This document shows, in pieces, positions 1-8,100 of a stretch of DNA of 64,000 nt. Location of the stretch: contig NZ_CP051261.1 in assembly GCF_014236855.1 (NCBI RefSeq), forward strand, positions 4,774,001 to 4,838,000, given 5' to 3'. The notes beneath the pieces were generated by a model. That model did not search any database and was not told the origin of the DNA. It saw only the letters and a list, made by a program, of their open reading frames with translations. A program made the translations under genes and the position numbers. How positions within the stretch are numbered: the first letter of the stretch is position 1; each line of letters starts with the position of its first letter. The DNA comes from Xanthomonas sp. SI (lineage in GTDB: Bacteria > Pseudomonadota > Gammaproteobacteria > Xanthomonadales > Xanthomonadaceae).

Positions 1-162
1 ACGGACCTGTCGATGGACTACGAAATCAGCCGCCAGCTCACGATGGGGATGCGCATCGACAACGTGGCCGACAAGCGCGGCTACACCCACGCCTTCAGCA
101 CCTTCGAAGTGTGGCCGGACATCCCGCGCACGGCGAGCTTCACGGTGTCCTACCGCTACTAG
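1..162 (+). CDS. TonB-dependent receptor, C-terminal end (partial)
   Basis: Only the last 53 codons are in the window; the reading frame is open from base 1. The product ends in alternating hydrophobic/polar strands and a terminal aromatic residue (...FTVSYRY), the usual last beta-strand of an outer-membrane TonB-dependent receptor recognised by the BAM machinery. The segment 'RIDNVADKRGYTHAFSTFEVWP' region resembles the final loop and strand of such barrels. A PepSY-type remnant follows directly, and PepSY membrane proteins often sit behind iron receptors, which supports the call. The substrate cannot be judged from this fragment. Confidence 0.75.
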   Translation, partial: TDLSMDYEISRQLTMGMRIDNVADKRGYTHAFSTFEVWPDIPRTASFTVSYRY

Positions 163-170
163 GCCGCGGC

Positions 171-335
171 GTGCGCCTTCTGCTGGTCCGGCTGCATCGC
201 CATGCCGGCCTGGCGCTTGCGGGCGTGCTGTTCGTTGCCGGCGTGACCCGCAGCCTTATCGCGTTCCAGGAAGAAGCCGACCGCTGGTTGAGCGCGGACC
301 TGTGGTGGCGCAAGCGCGGCGTGCGGCGCAGCTAG
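171..335 (+). pseudogene. PepSY-associated TM protein, N-terminal remnant
   Basis: A GTG at 171, nine bases after the receptor stop, opens a 54-codon frame. Its product starts VRLLLVRLHRHAGLALAG, followed by a hydrophobic helix and 'SLIAFQEEADRWLSADLW'. This is the typical first membrane segment of PepSY-TM proteins (LHRxxGL...TGSLLAFxxELDxWLNPxL), which are usually about 350-500 residues. Here the frame ends in WWRKRGVRRS and a TAG after about 45 conserved residues. None of the remaining PepSY domains can be found before the next gene. I read it as a truncated relic of a gene once co-transcribed with the receptor. Confidence 0.65.
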
Positions 336-493
336 ATGACTGCCGAAGACGCGATGCAGCGCAACGGACCGGTCCAGTTGCATAGTTCTGATCGCCGACG
401 CGAAAAGCGCCCAACCGTCCCCCCTACCTTAGGCACGTTGCCGGCAGCGCCCGAAGCTGCGAGTGTGCGGCTTCGACACGACAAGGCTTGACC

Positions 494-1819
494 ATGCTGG
501 CGTTCCTGACCGCGACGCTCGTCGCCGCCGCGCTTTCCGCGTCCGCGCCACTGGATGCCGTCCCGCAGACCCGCCTGGATGCCGACCTGCGCTGTCTGCT
601 TGGGGTGTATGCGCTGCCTGAGGGGCAGTCGGTGACCATCACCGGCGACGGCGGGAAGCAGCGCGACCTCCACTACACCCTGTCGAACGGCCGGTTCGGC
701 CGCCTGCAGCTGGACGCCAGTGGCGGATACGGCGCAGACGCCGTGTACATCCGTTTCGCCCCCTGCCGTGCCGGCACGCTGCAACTGACCCAGGGCGAGG
801 CCACCGAGACCGGCACCCGCCTGCGCCTGGTCGAAAAGGAAACCACCTTCAGCAGCGATGGCATCGCGCTGCACGGCAAGCTCGTATTGCCCGCCACTGG
901 CCGAGCGACATCGGCGGCGGTATGGGTCGAAGGTTCGAACAACGACCCCACTACCGACGATACCGTCTGGCAATACGAACTCGCGCGCAGAGGCATCGCC
1001 GTCTTCGTCTACGACAAGCGCGGAACCGGCGCCTCCGCCGGCGCACTCTCCTCCGATTTCCATGCGCGCGCACGCGACACCGCGGCCGCGGTCAAGGAAA
1101 CCCGGCGGCTCGCCCCAGGCTTGCGCCGGGTCGGCGTGATCGGCGGCAGCCAGGGCGGCTGGGTCGCGCCGCTGACCGCTACGCTGGTGCCGCTGGATTT
1201 CGTCGTGGCCGCCTTCGCGATGGCGGAAGGGCCGATCGCGCAAGACCGCGAGTTGGTGGAGCAACAGCTGCAGCGCGCAGGGTTCGACGAGACCGCGCTG
1301 GCCGAAGCCAGGGAACTGACCGCCATCACCGAACGCATCGTGCGTTCCAACATGCGCGACGGCTTCGCCGAGCTGGACGCCTTCAAGTCCAGCCATGCCG
1401 ACGCGCCGTGGCTGGCCGCCATCCAGCCCCGCTCCTACACCGGCCTGTTCCTGAAATTCTCGAGCGCCGAACTCCAGGCCAACGGCCCTGCCCTCGCGCA
1501 GGGGTTGAGCTTCGACTACGAGCCGCGGCCGGTGATCGAGGCAATCAAGCCGCACCAACTGTGGCTGCTGGGCGGCAGCGACCGCCAGGCCCCGAACGCC
1601 GCTACCCAAGCAATTCTTCGGCAGCTCCAGCAACGCCGGACGGACCTCGCCGTGGTGGTGTTCCCGAACGCGGACCATGGCCTGATCGAGTCGATCAAAA
1701 CCGCCGACGGCGTGGCAAAGACCCATTCGGCGCACCTGTTCGACGTGACTGCGGATTGGATCGACGACCGCAAGCTTCCGGCGGCAGGGAAGTTCATCGT
1801 GATGCCGGTGGCGGACTGA
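494..1819 (+). CDS. Exported alpha/beta hydrolase
   Basis: The product is 441 residues when started at the ATG at 494, which has AAGG seven bases upstream; an in-frame TTG at 488 is possible but has no better site. A short signal-like hydrophobic stretch (MLAFLTATLVAAALSASA) suggests export to the periplasm. The nucleophile elbow is GGSQGG, the oxyanion-side region reads YDKRGTGAS, and a late ADHG supplies the likely catalytic histidine. This pattern fits the prolyl-oligopeptidase-like/dienelactone-hydrolase side of the alpha/beta-hydrolase fold. The roughly 120-residue N-terminal part before the hydrolase core is a separate module that I do not recognise. The substrate is unknown. Confidence 0.8.
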   Translation: MLAFLTATLVAAALSASAPLDAVPQTRLDADLRCLLGVYALPEGQSVTITGDGGKQRDLHYTLSNGRFGRLQLDASGGYGADAVYIRFAPCRAGTLQLTQGEATETGTRLRLVEKETTFSSDGIALHGKLVLPATGRATSAAVWVEGSNNDPTTDDTVWQYELARRGIAVFVYDKRGTGASAGALSSDFHARARDTAAAVKETRRLAPGLRRVGVIGGSQGGWVAPLTATLVPLDFVVAAFAMAEGPIAQDRELVEQQLQRAGFDETALAEARELTAITERIVRSNMRDGFAELDAFKSSHADAPWLAAIQPRSYTGLFLKFSSAELQANGPALAQGLSFDYEPRPVIEAIKPHQLWLLGGSDRQAPNAATQAILRQLQQRRTDLAVVVFPNADHGLIESIKTADGVAKTHSAHLFDVTADWIDDRKLPAAGKFIVMPVAD

Positions 1820-1946
1820 TTGCCCAAACCGATTACCTGCCAGGGCGTCTCTGCAAGTAGCGATCTCCCTGCGCTCTGTCTGCTACGTGATCGGGACAGA
1901 TGTTTTGGCGCGGCGCATTGAGCGCCATGTTTTTCAATCAAACACG

Positions 1947-2609
1947 TTATGCATAAGCCATCAGCGCAAGTAGGTCCATCAACCCATGCGCGATGATGGC
2001 GGGCCAAAGCCGGCCGGTCCGTGCGAACCACCAGCCGAGTATCAGCCCCACGATGACCAGTGAAATCGCGCCGATGGGTCCCTGGTACAGGTGATACGAG
2101 GCACGGATCGCCACGCTCACGTTCACCGCGAATGCGGGGCTGTGGTTTCGCTGCAAGGCGCGGATCACGTAGGCGCAGACGAACACCTCCTCGAAGATCG
2201 GATTGATCAGCGAGACCGCCACCACCGCAGCTAGCGATAGTTTCCCGGCCACCATGGCATCCATGGAAGGATTCACCGCCTCGTCAATGTCCTTGCCCAG
2301 CCATTCCACGGGATAGCACGCTACGATGCACGCGATCAGCAAGCCGATCGCGGGCCGGATGTCGCGCCCCTGCCACTGCAACCCCAATGCCTGCGGCGTC
2401 CACCCACGGAACCACAGCGCCGGGACGAGCAACGCTACGACAAGCAGCTCGTAGAAAGCCAATCCCCAAAGGCCCTCTGCGGAAAACGAAGGCTCGGCGA
2501 TGGGCGCCAGCACGGCCGAAAGACTCCAATAGATCGGAAGTCCGAATGCGGTTGTTACGACGACCAGGAACTCACCCCATCCCGCGGATGATCTTTCGCG
2601 CCCTTGCAT
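1947..2609 (-). CDS. CPBP family intramembrane metalloprotease
   Basis: A 220-residue polytopic membrane protein with the CPBP (Rce1/Abi-like) motifs. There is a glutamate pair at E140-E141 (FEEVFVCAY), a second motif ending in H173 (RASYHLYQG), and a third at H208 (AHGLMD). Family members cleave or process membrane substrates and in bacteria are often tied to bacteriocin self-protection. The arginine usually found in EExxxR is absent here (EEVFVCAY), so activity may differ. The ATG at 2609 is preceded by AAAGGA. It is transcribed away from the upstream hydrolase, and the flavoprotein gene lies behind its start in the same orientation 51 bp away. Confidence 0.75.
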   Translation of the reverse strand: MQGRERSSAGWGEFLVVVTTAFGLPIYWSLSAVLAPIAEPSFSAEGLWGLAFYELLVVALLVPALWFRGWTPQALGLQWQGRDIRPAIGLLIACIVACYPVEWLGKDIDEAVNPSMDAMVAGKLSLAAVVAVSLINPIFEEVFVCAYVIRALQRNHSPAFAVNVSVAIRASYHLYQGPIGAISLVIVGLILGWWFARTGRLWPAIIAHGLMDLLALMAYA

Positions 2610-2660
2610 CGATGTCCTTTGTTAGCCGGTGATACGCAGTTGGCTGACCTGTCTGGCGCG

Positions 2661-3275
2661 CTAGTACAGCATGTCCTGTGTCCGTTTGGGCAGCTCTCGG
2701 TCGTAAGCGGCGGCATCGAAGTCGCCATCGGCCAGATGGGCGTGCATGGTGCCGGCACTGGGCAACTGCTCGCGCGGCACGTGCCGCGCCGGATCCCACA
2801 AGGTCGATCGCACGATCGCCTTGGAACAATGGAAATAGGCCGCGTCGATGTGCACCACGATCACGCTGCGCGGCAGCTTTCCGCGGATCTCGAAGCGGGC
2901 CAGCAAGGCAGGATCGACGCTGATCTCGGCATGCCCGTTCACGCGCAGGGTCTCGCCGATGCCGGGCACGAGGAACAGCAGCGACATGCGCGGGTCGTGC
3001 AACAGATTGCGCAGATTGTCGATGCGGTTGTTGCCCGGGCGGTCCGGCACCGCCAGCGTGCGCGCATCCAGGATCTGCACGAAGCCGGCCGGGTCGCCCT
3101 TGGGCGAGCAGTCCAGTCCATCGTTTCCCGCCGATGCCAGCACCACGAACGGCGAGGCTCGCACGAACGCCTGGTAGTCGGTGTTCAGATGATCGATCTG
3201 CTTGCGCAGCGAGCGCTCGACGGGTTGGCCGTACAGCGCTTCGAGTGCTTCGAGGGTGGCGATGCGATGGGTCAT
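2661..3275 (-). CDS. Pyridoxamine 5'-phosphate oxidase-family flavoprotein
   Basis: A 204-residue protein with the split-barrel FMN-binding fold of PNPOx-like proteins. Visible hallmarks are SPFVVLASAGNDGLDCSPKGD in the first strands, RPGNNRIDNLRNLL, then LLFLVPGIGETLRVNGHAEI. This matches the MSMEG_1061-type FMN-dependent subgroup in motif order and length. Such proteins bind flavin or F420 and reduce small molecules or degrade haem; the actual substrate is not evident. It ends 51 bp before the CPBP gene start and probably shares its transcript. Confidence 0.75.
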   Translation of the reverse strand: MTHRIATLEALEALYGQPVERSLRKQIDHLNTDYQAFVRASPFVVLASAGNDGLDCSPKGDPAGFVQILDARTLAVPDRPGNNRIDNLRNLLHDPRMSLLFLVPGIGETLRVNGHAEISVDPALLARFEIRGKLPRSVIVVHIDAAYFHCSKAIVRSTLWDPARHVPREQLPSAGTMHAHLADGDFDAAAYDRELPKRTQDMLY

Positions 3276-3311
3276 GCTTGTGTCCTGACGCTGTTCGTGA
3301 TGCAGGCATCA

Positions 3312-4028
3312 CTATAGCGGCCTGGGCGAAGGCGTCCGACTCCTCGCGAATGTCTGGTAGAGCGATGCCGCACGCTCATCCGCCGCGACGCGTTCCACTC
3401 CGCTCAGACCCTGCAATGCCATGCCTGCCGATGCTTTTCCGTCACCCAGCAGGTAAGCCAGCCGCAGGTAGGCCGCACTGTCGACCAGATTCTTTTCCTT
3501 CGTCTCGGCACCATAGACGTCGGACAGTCCGTAGTACGCGTACAGGTTTCCCGACGTCGCCGCATCCCGAAGAATGTCCACGCCTTCCTGAAAGCGGCCA
3601 GCCTCGATCGCGGTCTTCTTGCCATAGATCACGGTCGCGGGTTTGTTGCCTGCTTGCGCCTCCGCTCTCAGCTGCGCGAGACCCATTGTCTCCAGGCGTG
3701 CCAACTCGGCTTCCGTCGGATAGCCGTGTGTCAGTAGCCACTGCGCTTCCGCCTCGGAATTGGCTACCAACGGTCCCCTGATCCTGCAGGCGCTTGCACT
3801 GCCCTGACAAAGATGCTGACTGGCGTCTTGGCGTTGTACCGACGACTGGATACGTTCGTGATGCACTGGATGGGCCGCGGAACGCTGTTCGCTTGGATTG
3901 GCGTCGGATACGGCCATTTCTGGCTGCGGCGGCGCGGAAGTGGTCCCGCCCGTCGGCTTGCCTGGGTTTCCACACGCGGCAAGCGCGATGGAGAGCGCGG
4001 CCATGTACAGAACAACTTCCTTTTTCAT
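3312..4028 (-). CDS. Sel1-like repeat-containing lipoprotein
   Basis: About 238 residues from the ATG at 4028; a GTG one codon earlier is also in frame. An AGG site lies about eight bases upstream. The N-terminus MKKEVVLYMAALSIALAAC is a lipoprotein signal with the lipobox ALAAC, so the protein is probably anchored to a membrane. The C-terminal half has alanine/glycine-rich helical hairpins (AAYLRLAYLLGDGKA) resembling Sel1/TPR-like repeats. These usually mediate protein contacts. No enzyme motif is present. It lies at the edge of the AT-richer accessory stretch. Confidence 0.6.
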   Translation of the reverse strand: MKKEVVLYMAALSIALAACGNPGKPTGGTTSAPPQPEMAVSDANPSEQRSAAHPVHHERIQSSVQRQDASQHLCQGSASACRIRGPLVANSEAEAQWLLTHGYPTEAELARLETMGLAQLRAEAQAGNKPATVIYGKKTAIEAGRFQEGVDILRDAATSGNLYAYYGLSDVYGAETKEKNLVDSAAYLRLAYLLGDGKASAGMALQGLSGVERVAADERAASLYQTFARSRTPSPRPL

Positions 4029-4051
4029 CACATTACCTAGTAAGTACGGAA

Positions 4052-4210
4052 TTACTCTTTTGGAGCAAAGCCATAACTGACGAAAGCACCGCCGGGCTGA
4101 CCACCACTCAGCGGAATCAACCTCTTTTCCCTGCTACAGCCATAGAAAGCAAAGCGATTCACCTCAAATAATGATAAATCATGGGCGAATGCCTTGCTCT
4201 GTATTCCCAT
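4052..4210 (-). CDS. Small hypothetical ORF (52 aa)
   Basis: An ATG at 4210 opens a 52-codon frame ending in TAA at 4052. The product (MGIQSKAFAHDLSLFEV... ending SYGFAPKE) has reasonable amino acid balance but no recognised domain. It lies in the AT-rich stretch behind the Rhs gene, on the same strand as the neighbouring small ORFs. Such stretches often collect orphan toxin tips and immunity genes. It may equally be a chance frame or the tail of a degraded gene. Confidence 0.25.
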   Translation of the reverse strand: MGIQSKAFAHDLSLFEVNRFAFYGCSREKRLIPLSGGQPGGAFVSYGFAPKE

Positions 4211-4223
4211 TAATTCTCTGGCC

Positions 4224-4556
4224 TCAGTAATTTGGACAGAAGAAAACGATGGGACTCCCGCTCAAACTGTCCCATATCGATACGGAAATAAATTCATAAC
4301 TCCCGTCAATGACATAACCCTCAATGCCATTTTTCAGGCGCACATGCAGAGCCGGATAGGATTTTAAGTCGTCGCAGCCTAAAACCGTGGCACGCTCACC
4401 GGCTTGCATTTTCGCTACTGGAGCAGGCCCAGGAACGGGATAGCTGTCTACGGCCACATCGCTTTTCGCTAACAGCACAAGCCGCTGAGCTGCAAATCCC
4501 GCGATAACAGCAAATACCACTACCAACGCCAGCAAGAGCCCGATAAATTTTTTCAT
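4224..4556 (-). CDS. Small membrane-anchored hypothetical protein
   Basis: The product is 110 residues from the ATG at 4556 (MKKFIGLLLALVVVFAVIAGF...), or 114 from an ATG at 4568. It has one N-terminal transmembrane or uncleaved signal helix, then about 70 residues outside (VAKMQAGERATVLGCDDLK...) that look like a small SH3-like beta domain. The start at 4556 forms a TGATG overlap with the stop of a short upstream frame (4556-4660), which favours translation from 4556. It sits in the AT-rich region downstream of rhs. Its function is unknown; an accessory or orphan immunity role is only a guess. Confidence 0.5.
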   Translation of the reverse strand: MKKFIGLLLALVVVFAVIAGFAAQRLVLLAKSDVAVDSYPVPGPAPVAKMQAGERATVLGCDDLKSYPALHVRLKNGIEGYVIDGSYEFISVSIWDSLSGSPIVFFCPNY

Positions 4557-4860
4557 CAGAAGCCCCATAAGAAAGGATTATCAAGAGGCCCACCATCTTT
4601 CGGCGGACCTGGATGGATCGACTTGGGCCGCAATGCTTTTTCGAACTGAAGACCAACCATCTGCAAGCAGTCTTGGACGATAGTCTATGTCTGGACGAAA
4701 GCTACTTTCAGGCAATTTTTGAGGTGTTGTGACAGGTGTATTGGGAACACGCATGCTGATATGACAGCCTCCGGGCCGCAGCTGCGGTGTTGAAGCGACC
4801 CAGCAACGATTCTGGATCAACCTGCTGAGCATCCACAAGACGATCCAGATAAAAGATGAT
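4556..4860 (-). pseudogene. Degraded coding region downstream of the Rhs module
   Basis: This stretch has no single convincing ORF, but protein-like segments appear in successive minus-strand frames. One near 4860-4713 reads IIFYLDRLVDAQQVDPESLL... to a stop. A second reads ...FRPDIDYRPRLLADGWSSVRK. A third from an ATG at 4660 reads MVGLQFEKALRPKSIHPGPP...NPFLWGF and stops at 4556. Frame-hopping like this is what an old orphan cassette with frameshifts would leave. I cannot name the parent gene. Confidence 0.3.
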
Positions 4861-4875
4861 AGCTAAATTATTCGT

Positions 4876-5178
4876 CTAATCTATTTTCTTCAAAAGACTT
4901 TGGGCCTCGCCATTCGTCAAAGTTCGACTAAAGATCTCTTCACCACTACCTATTGAAACAAGTTCCTTGACAAGATTTGTAGAGTGAACTTTCCAGGAAA
5001 TTGTGTACCCATCTAAAGTCCTGTATTCCACCTGATCAGCAAGTGCATCTCGACTTGCTTTTGCATAGGCAAGTTCGGCGGACTCTTCTTGATAGATGCG
5101 CAAATTCTCCTCCCATGCATCTTCGCGAGATGGTGAATACAGTCCAACCATATAGATGTGGAAAATAAAATAATTCAT
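4876..5178 (-). CDS. DUF4288-like protein, candidate immunity to the Rhs toxin tip
   Basis: A 100-residue protein starting MNYFIFHIYMVGLYSP and ending with LVKELVSIGSGEEIFSRTL. The order (beta strand, acidic helix with alternating Ala, GYTISWKVHSTN strand, L/V-E-L then EIFSR) resembles DUF4288 domains. Its ATG overlaps the TGA stop of the Rhs gene by four bases (ATGA), so the two are translationally coupled. A small acidic protein directly coupled behind a polymorphic toxin tip is the classic position of the cognate immunity gene. The region is AT-rich compared with the Rhs core, consistent with joint exchange of tip and immunity. The immunity role is inferred from position. Confidence 0.6.
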   Translation of the reverse strand: MNYFIFHIYMVGLYSPSREDAWEENLRIYQEESAELAYAKASRDALADQVEYRTLDGYTISWKVHSTNLVKELVSIGSGEEIFSRTLTNGEAQSLLKKID

Positions 5179-8100
5179 TTTTTAAACCTACTGTCGTTAA
5201 TTAGCTTCCAGGCTTTTCTTGCCGCAGAATCCCCAGCGTTTTTGTCCCGCAGAAGCTCTTGAAGAGTTTTTTCACGATACTGACCAGGAAATTCGCGATT
5301 GATACTCCCCCTACACTCTTTGGAAACGATATCTCCAACACGGCTATTTAGACGGTCAATTGCTGCTCTTGCCGCAGCTCGCTCTTCATTGGTGGCAGCG
5401 GCTTCAAGAATCGTCTCCAATTCCCCTACATCGCCGCGCATCAATGCCTGCTGGATTGCTGAATCAATCGAGGTTCTAGCAAGACCAAAAGGATCAATAT
5501 AACCCAGAGAACTGCCATTAACATACGCATACGTATCAATGCCACCATCCAGACCTAATGGATCACTCTGACCATACCGACCAGCGCTGGCATCGTAATC
5601 TCGATGGTAGTTCTGATTGAGCCCCGTCGCACTGTCATAACGCTGCCCTGGGAAGCGCATGCCGAACACGAATGCCGTGCCATCGCGATCCGCATCCTGG
5701 TCCGGCGGGGTGTTGCCGAAGGCCTCGCCCTTGATGTCCCACTTCCAGATCGCTACGTCGCGCACTGGATCGATGACTGTCCGTGGCGCGCCGAGGTGAT
5801 CCGGCTGCACGTAGTTCAAGGCGGTGCCGACCAGCACACCCACCGGTAGGTCGTCGAGCCAGATCGCTTGCTGGAGCGACTTACCCGCATCGTCGTAGTC
5901 GCCCAGCCAGTGCCCGGCTTCGTCGTAGACCGTGTAGGTGTTGGTCGTGCCCAGGAAGCGGCGCACCTGCTCGCCGCGGTCGTTGTAGCGATATTCCATC
6001 GCCAGCGTGCCGCTGCGCTTTGCCTGGCTCATGCGCCCGGTTGCGTCGTAGGCGAACTCGCGGGCCGTGCCGTCGATGGCCGTGGTGTTGCCCGCCGCGT
6101 CGTAGCTGCGCGCGGCGCCGGCCACGCTCGCCAGGTGGTGGCTGTCGGTCGGGTAGCTGTAGGTCTGGCTGCTGCCGTTGACCTGGGCGCTAAGCCGGTT
6201 GCCGGTGGCGTCGTAGCTGTAGCCGTCGATCACGGCGCCGGTCGGGCCGTCCTTGAACGCGGTCAACCGGTCCAGGTTGTCGTAGCCCAGGCTCACGACC
6301 GGAGCGGTGTTGCCCGGCGCAGTCAGCGCAGTGAGGTTGCCGACCGGGTCGAAGCCGAAGCCGATGTTGAGGCCGTCGCTGCGGCTGTCCTGGATCGTCA
6401 GCGGGCGGTAGTCCTGGTCGAGCACGCGCTGCAGTGGCCGGCCGTTGCCGTAGGACCAGCCGGCGCTGGGGCCGAACGGGTAATAGGTGGCGCCGCCGAG
6501 CAGTTTCTGTCGCGTGCCACCGGCTGCGGTGACACCTACTTCCGTCGCCTGCCCAAGCGCATTGCGCACGTAGTCCACCACCGCGCCGTCCGGATACGTC
6601 ACCCGGCTCAGGCGGCCACCCTTGGTGTAGGCGTAGCGCACGGTGAACGCCTTGCCGTTGGTGGTCTGCACCTTGCGCACCACGCGGCCGAAGCGGTCGT
6701 AGCAATACTGGGTCAGGCCGCTGCCGTCCTGCAGCTTGCTCAGGCGACCCAACGCGAAGGTCTCGCCGGTGGCGCAAACGGTCTGGCTTGCGTCGTAGGT
6801 ATAGGTCGCAATCAGCGCCTTGTCGGCGTAGGTCGCCTTGGCCAGGCGGCCGAGCGCGTCATAGATGTAGTTGGTCTTGGTGCCGCGCGCGTCGGTCTGT
6901 GTAGCCAGATTACCGGCGCTGTTATAGGTGTAGCTGGTCGCGCCGGTGTCGGGGCTGGTCAGCTTGAGCAGGTCGCCCAGGCCGTTGTATTGGTAACTCG
7001 TCGCCAGGCCCTTGGGATCGGTGACCTTAGTGGTGCGGTCCAGCGCGTCGTAGTCGAACTGGGTCTTCGCGGCGATGCCGCCGACGTCCTGCAGGATCTG
7101 CTTGACCCGGTTCAGCGGGTCGTAGTCGGTCTGCGTCTTGCGCTTGAGTGCGTCGGTGACCAGTTGCACGTTGCCGTTGAGGTCGTAGCTGAAGTCGGTG
7201 GGATCGGCCTCGGCGGTGGCCTGGGTGGCCAGCTGGCCGAGCTTGTTGTAGATCCGCGACAGCGTGTGCTTCAGCGTGCCGGATGCGTCCTTGGTGTCTT
7301 CCTTGAATCGGTTGCCGGATGGGTCCAGCGTGTAGTGGATGCTGTTGCCGGCACCATCGGTCACGTCGGTCAGGCGGTGCGCAGCGTCGTATCCATAGAT
7401 GACGAACGTCCCGTCGGGATCGGTGACCTTGCTGACGTTGCCAACGGCATCGTAGGCGACGAGCGTGGTCTGGTCCTGGTCCGACGGCGTGCCGTCGGCG
7501 CTCGCGCGCAGCGTGCTCGATGCCGCCCAACCGCGCGGGGTGTAGGTGAGGTCGCGGATCAGGCCATTGGCGTCCTGGGTGCGCGTCGGACGGCCATTGC
7601 GATCGTAGGCTACATAGGTCGTCGCCCGACCCAGCGCATCGACCACTTGAGACAGATCCCCGGCGCGATGGCAGGCGCCGCCGACATTGGCGCACCCGGA
7701 TTCGTCGGCGGTCAGGTAGTAGCGATACGTGGTCGTATCCGCGACGTCGGTGCGCGGGCCGTCCTGGCTCAGCACCAGGCCGATTTGCGGGCACTGCGTG
7801 CCATCGACGGTATCGCAATAGCTCGTCCGCCATTGGCGCACACCAGCCGGCGCATTGGCGGCGCTGCCGCAGCTGTAGCTCATGGCAGCGGACACGGCTG
7901 GATCGACCTCGCAACGCGCCGTTTGCTGGCCGCGTGCGTTGTAGGTCCATGCCGTCTTGGCGGCCGTGGCGCCTGCGGCATCGAGCACAATGCGGGTCAG
8001 CGGCACGCGCAGGCTGGTGTTCCAGGTGGTGTTGGTCGTGCGTTGCTGCGCGGTGCCGGATGCATCGATCTGCTGGGTCAGCAGGCCGCCCGCCGCATAC

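Noticed and set aside
332..1735. Long minus-strand frame opposite the alpha/beta hydrolase
   Set aside because: It is a high-GC mirror frame, with arginine/glycine-rich composition and no domain; the plus-strand hydrolase has a full motif set.
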